From positions 447,501 through 511,500 of the forward strand of contig JARFJB010000821.1 of assembly GCA_036346205.1 (NCBI GenBank): a stretch of 64,000 nt of DNA, in the 5' to 3' direction. The stretch's first letter is position 1. Each line of letters begins with the position of its first letter. Under the pieces are notes generated by a model, which saw nothing but the letters and a program-made list of their open reading frames with translations, was not told the DNA's origin and did no database searches. Positions 57,718 to 64,000 of the stretch are shown in pieces. A program made the translations under genes and the position numbers. The stretch is from Vesta saturnalis (Eukaryota > Arthropoda > Insecta > Coleoptera > Lampyridae).

Positions 57718-58354
57718 CATTCCACCAAAGCCCACGATGGCAAGCAGTGAGCCTCAGCTTGTGCCCACGGCAATTACAATTTAAATTTGAATAGAATTTT
57801 AAAAAAAGTAGCCCCTTCCGGCGATTGTAAGATCTTACTGTTTGTATTCGGAATTGGATAATTTAACACATAATCTCATTAGGATGTTTAGTAAGATAAA
57901 AAAATAAAAATAAATGTAGTTAATGAACTTGCTTGCCTTACGCTTCACACAGTATACAGTAAATTGGAACGCTTGTTCGGTCCACAGTAAATAACTATCG
58001 TAACAAACAAAGTAATCAAGAAATTTATAGGAAATAAACTGGCCCGAACAACCTTGTCCACAGGAAAAAGTAATGTACGTAACACATAAAGATTACGAGA
58101 CAAAATTACAAATTCATATGAAATTAGATGTTTAACATTTGCAGTAGTTCACGTAATACAGATAATCGTTACACCCGGTATATTGTAATCAAAACAGGAG
58201 TTAAATCGTTGGGTGAATGTAGCCACAGAAGCTAGAATTAATTAGGTCAAAATGGAAGCTAAAACTGTTTAGGTGTGGTCTATCAAGTCACTAATCAATG
58301 ATCCAATTGAAGTTTTGCTTGTGATTGAGTGCAAAATATTCAAAATTGAATTAG

Positions 58355-58358
<4 letters not shown>

Positions 58359-58426
<68 letters not shown>
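58359..58426. repeat. (TA)n microsatellite
   Basis: About 34 TA dinucleotides. No transposon terminus of the known types abuts it. Confidence 0.95.
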
Positions 58427-58428
<2 letters not shown>

Positions 58429-58838
58429 GTTTTAGATAAAAGAATTTTGTGAAAGTGAACTGCTGGAAGTACCTTAAATATATAAATTTAATTAAGAGGT
58501 AACAATTGTCAATTATTTGATTACAAAATCAATATTATAATGTCCATTTATTTTCGTTGTAGAAATTCACTAAGAACCTCCTAGGTGTAATTGAAATTTG
58601 GAAATACAATCGTGTAACCAGGTGATAAAGAAAAAAAAATCTGACCTTTATTGTTGAAACTATTCTTATTTGATCTTGCAAATTGCGGGTACTATTCCAA
58701 TGATCTAGCAGCCTTCACGTATATGGTCATGGATGTCAGCAAGGCTCTTATGCCCTCCAGCGATAATCATATACTTTGGATGTAACGTAACAGTAAAATG
58801 TGAGCAGAAAATTTAAGAAGGAATGACGTTAGAAATTT

Positions 58839-58913
58839 AGGTAGTACGGAGATGTTCTTACGTAGGTAGTACAGAGACGCTCTTACGTAGGTAGTACAGA
58901 GATGCTCTTACAG
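58839..58913. repeat. 25-bp minisatellite, three units
   Basis: Three head-to-tail copies begin AGGTAGTACAGAGATGCTCT and differ at only a few positions. Confidence 0.95.
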
Positions 58914-59523
58914 ATGACAAACGAGCCGGTAGTGAACATTCAACGTAATTTCGATTGAAGTGTCTACATATGTAAAGAATGCTTTTATATTCGAAAACCG
59001 AAGATGTGGATGAATGAATAATTTCAATTATATCCGCCTTTTAAAAGCGTTAGTAATACTTTTACTTAACACAGTATTACTTTAAGTGAGAATTTTCCAA
59101 AAAAATGATGCTTCAGCATCCAGAACCAGAAACGAAAAATTTTCTAGAAACTCAACATCCACCATCAAAGGCGTTCTTTAAAAAGGAAGAAACAAGAATT
59201 GGCCAACACCTTAAAAATAAATTTTACAAACTTGAGAAAATTTGTATTTAATCATTGTTTCCAAAAGTTAAAAATGTGTAGAAAATATATATATTTACGA
59301 TATGTATATGTATTATTTGACCCTAAAATATTCCAGGTTTCTTTTTAACTGTTTTATATTAAATGATCCGAAATCTCAGAGATGTCGCTGAAGGTATTAA
59401 ATTTGACTTATTATACCTAAATAAGAGATGTGTACGAAAGTTACATACGTTAATTTAAATGCAATTAGAGATGCGTAAAAATTTGTGAAATAGTAAATTG
59501 GAAGCATTCAACCTAAGAATAAA

Positions 59524-59823
59524 TTGCTATTTTTAGTAAGTAAATTTGACAAAATGACGAACGTTATGAAAAAGAAACGTTTTCCAATTAAACACGTAAC
59601 ACCCTGGCCCCCAAGTTCTCCCGACTTAAATTCGTTGAAATTTTTCCAGTTGGTTTATACGACTCCAGTACAAACTATAGACGAATTAAGAAACCGCATT
59701 GTCGCATCCTGTGAAACAATTAGACACACAGCCGGAATATTTGAATGGATCGCCAATCAATGTGTCGTAGGATAATATGCCTGTATTAGAGTTGGAGGTG
59801 CACATTTTCAACAACTGTTGTAA
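59524..59823 (+). pseudogene. mariner-like transposase, C-terminal part
   Basis: Contains VTPWPPSSPDLNSLKFF with the third catalytic Asp intact, then LVYTTPVQTIDELRNRIVAS, CETIRHTAGIFEW and, after a stop, IRVGGAHFQQLL and the final stop. It completes the protein that breaks off at 57360. About eight residues that normally follow LKFF (the LWG-LK segment) are missing. Confidence 0.75.
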
Positions 59824-60939
59824 CGCCTGTGTATGTAAAGTATTTTTCATATCAATGCTGTATGTTCAATATTTTTTTTTATGTTTCTTCTAATATTAAT
59901 TATTTAAAAAAGTATTATTTAGTGAGTTATTGTTTCTCAGCTTGTTACATGGTTTTTCCTTTAACTGTATTGTTAAATTTGATTAGTAAATAACTAAAAT
60001 ATTGAATTTCTATTTTGTTTCTGCTTCCCTTAGGAATGTGCATAGAAAAGGATATTAATTTTTTTCTCGAAAACGAAGCAAGATATCAAAAAAAGTTAGA
60101 TTTTTAATCGTATAATTAGAAAAAATAATGAAACCTAACAAAAATCAGCGGCGTCTCATATTTTTACTTATATCAACAGGAATGGGTCTCCGGACGCCGC
60201 TGGAATAGATAAAATATATCAAATTACGTCAGAAGACGTCTACCGTTTTTATAAACAAACATACCAAATTTCAAAAAAACGGAATTAGGGTTCTCCAGGT
60301 ATTAGTAAAAAACTTGTGTTTTCTCAAAATTTTAACACCCTGTATCTCTGAAACGAAGCATTTTCGGACATAGGTTCATAAGGACTTTCTTTGTTATTTT
60401 TGATCAAGTAAACTCCCCCTGAATTTTGTTCGCAATATTAATGGGACACCCTGTATGCGGGATAAAGATCTACAATCTTTTACAGTAAACTGTACAGGGT
60501 GACCAACTAAGAATGCGAGGTACTGTTTCTGGAAAACTATACCTCGTAGGGGCTTGCGGAAAAAAAAGTTACTAAAACGGCAAATACAAAAACCTGGAAA
60601 ATATTTTCAAGTTTCTGAAATGGCCGTTAGGGGGCGTAACTGCAATCTTGAATCTAAAAAAGTGATGTTTCTGTGAATTCTGCTATATTAACATAATAAA
60701 AAAATAACTGATCTTTGAAGTCGAGAATAATCTGAACTTTTTTTGTTTGGCACTTTTTGACGTATCTATAAAAATAAAGTGTAGGGGGGTATTCAAAGGT
60801 TTCCTTAAATAACCCTCCATATCTTCGAAACGGCTAATCCGATTTTAACAAACTTTGAGGCGTTGAAAAGAGCTTTTCTTGGGCTACAAATGTTAAAATA
60901 ATTGAAGTTTTGTTAGTTTTACATGTCGTCGCTAGAGGG

Positions 60940-61308
60940 CTTTGTTCGACATTCCGACTGAAACGGTTAATTTTCGCAAAAAAATTAAATGCATTGCTAT
61001 GACTTTTTTCATGAACAAGTAGCTAAATTATACAAGCTCAAAAACCGCATCTCTATCTTGTTCCTAACCTAAAATATCGACCAATAAATGCTCGAAATAC
61101 TGACCATCACGCTCTATGCATTGGTGAAACCTCTCATGACTAGACAAAACTGCATCTTCAATTTCGGCTCTCGGTATGTTATGTATTGCGTTACGAATCC
61201 GGTTTTTCATATCTTCTGTAGTAGTAGGTTGAATCCGAAACACGATGTCCTTTAAGCGCCTCCATAAATAAAAACCGAGGGAAGTTAAGTCTGGCGATCG
61301 CGGGGGCA
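60940..61308 (-). pseudogene. antisense copy of the transposase C-terminus in the left arm
   Basis: On the minus strand a frame from about 61296 reads PDLTSLGFYLWRRLKDIVFR, then IQPTTTEDMKNRIRNAIHNI, HERFHQCIERDGQYFEHLL. That is the full mariner-like C-terminus, beginning at the third catalytic Asp (SPDL), without a stop. The sense copy in the right arm (62148-62350) is broken by stops. The less damaged copy thus lies in the wrong orientation relative to the main transposase, as if the left arm came from the 3' end of a second element. Confidence 0.75.
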
Positions 61309-61334
61309 GTAGTTGTCAATACTTTCGCGTTACT

Positions 61335-62350
61335 TTGAGCAATTTTTGTGCTTTCAAAATGCATTTTACGAATAATGAAGCTGTTGATATGCTTGCGGTT
61401 TATTTTGAACGTCTTCAGAATGTCGCAGTAGCTAAAATAGTTTTAGCGACTCGATATCCAAATCGGCGTCCTTGCGATGTAAGAGTTTTTCCCCGATTAA
61501 TGGCGAGATTACGAGCCAATGGTAGTTTTCGGCCTACGTTTCAACGGCAAAGAATTGGAAGAACACAAGAAAATATTAACCGCTATATTGAAGGAAATCC
61601 TCATGTTAGCACAAGAGCATTATCCACTGAGTTGGGCATATCACGGACAACGGTTCAAAATATTTTGAAGGACCATATGTAAGTTCTAATGGCCATCAAA
61701 ATATATAGGTATTCGTTTAAACTTTTTTAAATTACTTTAAGAATGCACCCATATCATGTCGTTTTGCATCAGGCTTTGAAAGAGGATGATTTTTATCGAA
61801 GTACCGATGAAGCCATCTTCAGTAGTGACGAGAGAGTCAATGTGCACAATACGCATTGTTGGTCTGCAGAAAATCCCCATTGGTTGCGTGAAGTTCAGCA
61901 CCAAGGACGTTGGAGTTTAAATGTATAGTGTGGCATACTGGGAGGCAGAATTATTGGGACATATTTTTTCGAGCAACCCCTAAATGGCAATGTATTTCTT
62001 GACTTTTAGTCCAATCAATTACCGTTGTTGTTGGAAGATGTGCCTCTGGAAACAAGGCAAAAATTGTTTTTGCAGTTGGATGTGCGAGAGTATATTAATG
62101 CAGTATTTCAACAGCGGTGAATTGGAAGGGGAAGTCTGTTTCCATGGCCTCCGCGATCGCCAGACTTAAACTTGCCTCAATTTTTATTTATGGGGGCGCT
62201 TAAAGGACATCGTGTTTCGGACTCAACCTACTACTAGAGAAGACATGAAAAACCGGATTCGTAACCCAATACGTAACATACCGAGCGCCGAAATTGAAGC
62301 TGCAGTTTAGTCTAGTCATGAGAGACTTCAGCAATGCATGAGCGTGATGG
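61335..62350 (+). pseudogene. mariner-like transposase, broken
   Basis: The N-terminus (61359-61682) is a clean DUF4817-like helix-turn-helix: MHFTNNEAVDMLAVYFERLQ, RYPNRRPCDVRVFPRLMARL, followed by GNPHVSTRALSTELGISRTT and VQNILKDHM before a stop. The next frame (61743-61928) has MHPYHVVLHQALKEDDF, then SSDERVNVHNTHCWSAENPH (first Asp in SSDE) and GRWSLNV. The third part shows a decayed second motif (FLQLDV for FQQDGA) and, near 62150, SPDLNL. The end ERDGQHFEH is followed by a change of the final LL. About 60 bp separate the first two parts, so a short insertion is possible. Confidence 0.82.
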
Positions 62351-63405
62351 TCAGCATTTCGAGCATTTACGGTGGCATTAAAAACAATCCTCCTTTAAAT
62401 CAGTCCTTTTTAGGGCCACAACTTACATAATAGAAACAATTCCAGAAAAATATAGTTAAAAAAAATAAAAATTTAAGGGATTTTCGTATAAAGTTTTCTT
62501 TGGCCGATATTTTAGGTTAGGAACAAGATATAGAGATGCGGTTTTCGCGAGCTTGTTTAGGCGTCATTTAGCTACTTGTTCATGAGAAAAAGTCATACCA
62601 ATGCATTTAATTTTTTTGCGAAAATTAACCGTCTCTGTCGGAATGTCGAACAAAGCCCTCTAGCGACGACATGTGAAACTAAACTTAAATTATTTTATCA
62701 TTTGTAGCCCAAGAAAAACTCTTTTCAACGCGCCCAAGATTGTTAAAATTGGATTAGCCGTTTCGAAGATACGGGGGGTAATTTAAGAAAACCTTTGAAT
62801 ACCCCCCACCACTTTATTTTTATAGATACGTCAAAAAGTGCCAAGCAAAAAAAAAAGTTCAGATTATTATATTAAAGATCAGTTATTTTTTGATTAGGTT
62901 AATATAGCAGAATTCACAGAAACATCACTTTTTTAGATTCAAGATTGCAGTTACGTCCCCTAGCGGCCATTTCAGAAACATGAAAATATTTTCCAGGTTT
63001 TTGTATTGGCCGTTTTAGTAATAACTTTTTTTTCCGCAAGCCTCTACGATGTATAGTTTCCCAGATACAGTACCTTGCAATCTTAATTGGCCACCCCGTA
63101 CACATAATGAATAAACTAAATGTGAGTTAAACAATCTCAATTAAACTACATACCAACATTAGAGTACAATGCTTTGTCTATAATGCTCTTGTCATGTTAC
63201 ATATGATACTCTTTAATAGTAAACAAGGGAAATTTGATTACTGAACACCTCAACAACCTGATTAACTTAATATGCGAAGCTTTCAAAATCCACATTAGCT
63301 GAGTTATGTTACATATTATTTCTCACAGCGTCATTAACGAGAAAATTAACGCTTTAATGGAAGACTGTCTTTATGTATCTCCCTTTGCACTTCAAAAATC
63401 TCTGT

Positions 63406-64000
63406 GATTGTTTGGTTTGTAACGAAATTAACTTTGTTTCATAAAAATGCTAGTTGTTATCAAGTTCTGACAACGTGAATACTGCAATGCACAATATGCA
63501 AAAATTATTCAAATGAGTATTCCGGAAACTACATTAAAGGGTATTATTGTTAATTAGCTGCATCTCCAACGTTATAATTTTATTTTATTGTATCCCTTTT
63601 TGAATTATTTAATTATTTCTTATACGTTTTCCATAGATCAAAATGTAGTCGAGTTCTATCTATTTCATTCCCCTAAATAGAACGGTTGCGTGTCTCTGAT
63701 GTTCATTTCATGAATATTAATTTTCCACTTCAGTTAATTTGAATTGGCATATAATGAAAACTAAATTTATCGTATAATAATTGCAAAATTATTAATGTAT
63801 AAACTATATATTTATTGCTTGTTATTGTTTGTGATTTTAAATATGCGCTTTGCCCTTACAGTTTTCATGAGAGAAATGCTTTTATCTTAATTGTTAATTA
63901 AGGTAATTGAAGAGTGATTGGTATAGTAAGTTGCAAAATGACTGATAGTTGTATTTTACGTAAATGGTTTATTTCTCAGTGTTAACACATTTTCTTAATT
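63406..64000. other. no feature recognised
   Basis: AT-rich DNA to the window edge with no supported feature. Confidence 0.5.

Larger units (their letters stand above)
57361..59523. other. 2.2-kb unidentified insertion splitting the transposase
   Basis: The stretch separates two halves of one transposase. It holds two (TA)n tracts (57684-57714 and 58359-58426), a 25-bp tandem repeat (58839-58913) and AT-rich DNA without recognisable protein. It may be one or more unidentified elements; I could not find paired termini or a target duplication. Confidence 0.55.
56108..60453 (+). mobile_element. mariner-like element at the centre of the palindrome
   Basis: Ends CAGGGTGTCCCATTAATATT and its reverse complement, with inverted arms of about 340 bp that share TGCTTCGTTTC-GAGATACA, AAACGGTAGACGT and GACGTAATTTGAT blocks. 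TA is duplicated at 56106-56107 and 60454-60455. A transposase relic is split into two parts by a further ~2.2-kb stretch (57361-59523). The terminus at 55722 is nearly identical over 60 bp. Confidence 0.88.
60495..63098 (+). mobile_element. mariner-like element with 0.8-0.95-kb inverted arms
   Basis: Ends CAGGGTGACCAACTAAGAAT and, in reverse, CGGGGTGGCCAATTAAGATT. TA is duplicated at 60493-60494 and 63099-63100. The target was the TA in TGTACACAT of the palindrome arm, confirmed by the intact counterpart at 56064-56072. The arms run 60495-61308 and 62148-63098. The right arm has about 130 bp more (around 62385-62510). The arms include the last ~70 codons of the transposase, present in sense at the right and in antisense at the left. 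Confidence 0.9.
55722..63405. mobile_element. long palindromic element, struck by two mariner-like insertions
   Basis: The left arm (about 55785-56105) and the right arm (60456-60492 joined to 63101-63405) are inverted copies: TTTTTGAAGTGCAAA, TTAATGACGCTGTGAGAAAT, TAAGTTAATCAGGTTGTTGA and GATCTTTATCCCG pair throughout. Removing the two inserts leaves a near-perfect palindrome of about 0.65 kb with almost no loop. A mariner-type terminus CAGGGTGTCCCATTAATATT starts at 55722 outside the left arm; no such end is found on the right. It is likely a non-autonomous hairpin-type MITE related to the element inside it. Confidence 0.8.

Overview
This window is AT-rich eukaryotic DNA, almost certainly from an insect nuclear genome. 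Evidence: a 48-bp GT-AG intron, mariner-like transposases of the common insect type, CR1/Jockey-type, Penelope and Ty3-type retroelements, hAT and pogo relics, and long (TA)n tracts. The very short intron fits a beetle, but I cannot prove the order. There is no bacterial organisation: no operons, no CRISPR array, and no rRNA or tRNA gene that I can see.

Only one small stretch (16.43-17.03 kb) looks like host coding sequence: two exons on the minus strand separated by a 48-bp intron, and one exon on the plus strand starting 38 bp further on. Two genes therefore interleave here. I do not recognise either one.

Everything else that can be named is mobile DNA, mostly broken and often nested. From left to right: the 3' end of a mariner-like element (1-334) and an IS630-like transposase relic (0.84-1.29 kb); a 5.4-kb long-TIR element in a (TA)n tract, holding a minus-strand CR1/Jockey-type LINE that is itself split by a 1-kb DNA element (2.1-7.5 kb); a mariner-like element in the same (TA)n tract (7.56-9.35 kb); a ~137-bp satellite in two opposite arrays around a palindromic MITE (12.8-15.5 kb); the host exons; a 5.06-kb foldback-like inverted repeat with a 6-bp target duplication (18.08-23.13 kb), inserted in a tandemly duplicated transposase relic (17.99-24.64 kb); a Penelope endonuclease relic (25.9-26.5 kb); a ZBED5-type hAT relic interrupted by a mariner-like element (26.7-30.3 kb); a second hAT with unusual GGATCTAGATC-rich ends (30.9-34.2 kb); a Ty3-type LTR element with 2.3-kb LTRs that keeps gag and protease but has lost reverse transcriptase, RNase H and integrase (34.25-41.78 kb); a LINE fragment and a hAT end (41.8-42.3 kb); an 8.1-kb mariner-like shell holding an IS630-like element, a hairpin/MITE tandem array and a pogo element (43.6-51.8 kb); a duplicated pogo relic (52.4-53.9 kb); and a long palindrome struck by two more mariner-like elements, one almost exactly at its centre of symmetry (55.7-63.4 kb).

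The unifying feature is a community of TA-targeting elements, many with CAGGGTG-type ends, inserting into (TA)n tracts and into one another. Transposases are dated by frameshifts and lost catalytic residues; the LTR element looks youngest. Many differences between its LTRs are single-base homopolymer indels, so some apparent frameshifts may be assembly errors. The structures that most merit follow-up are the centre-hit palindrome, the foldback element with its related unoccupied site, the repeated 95-99 bp hairpin, and the reverse-transcriptase-less LTR element.
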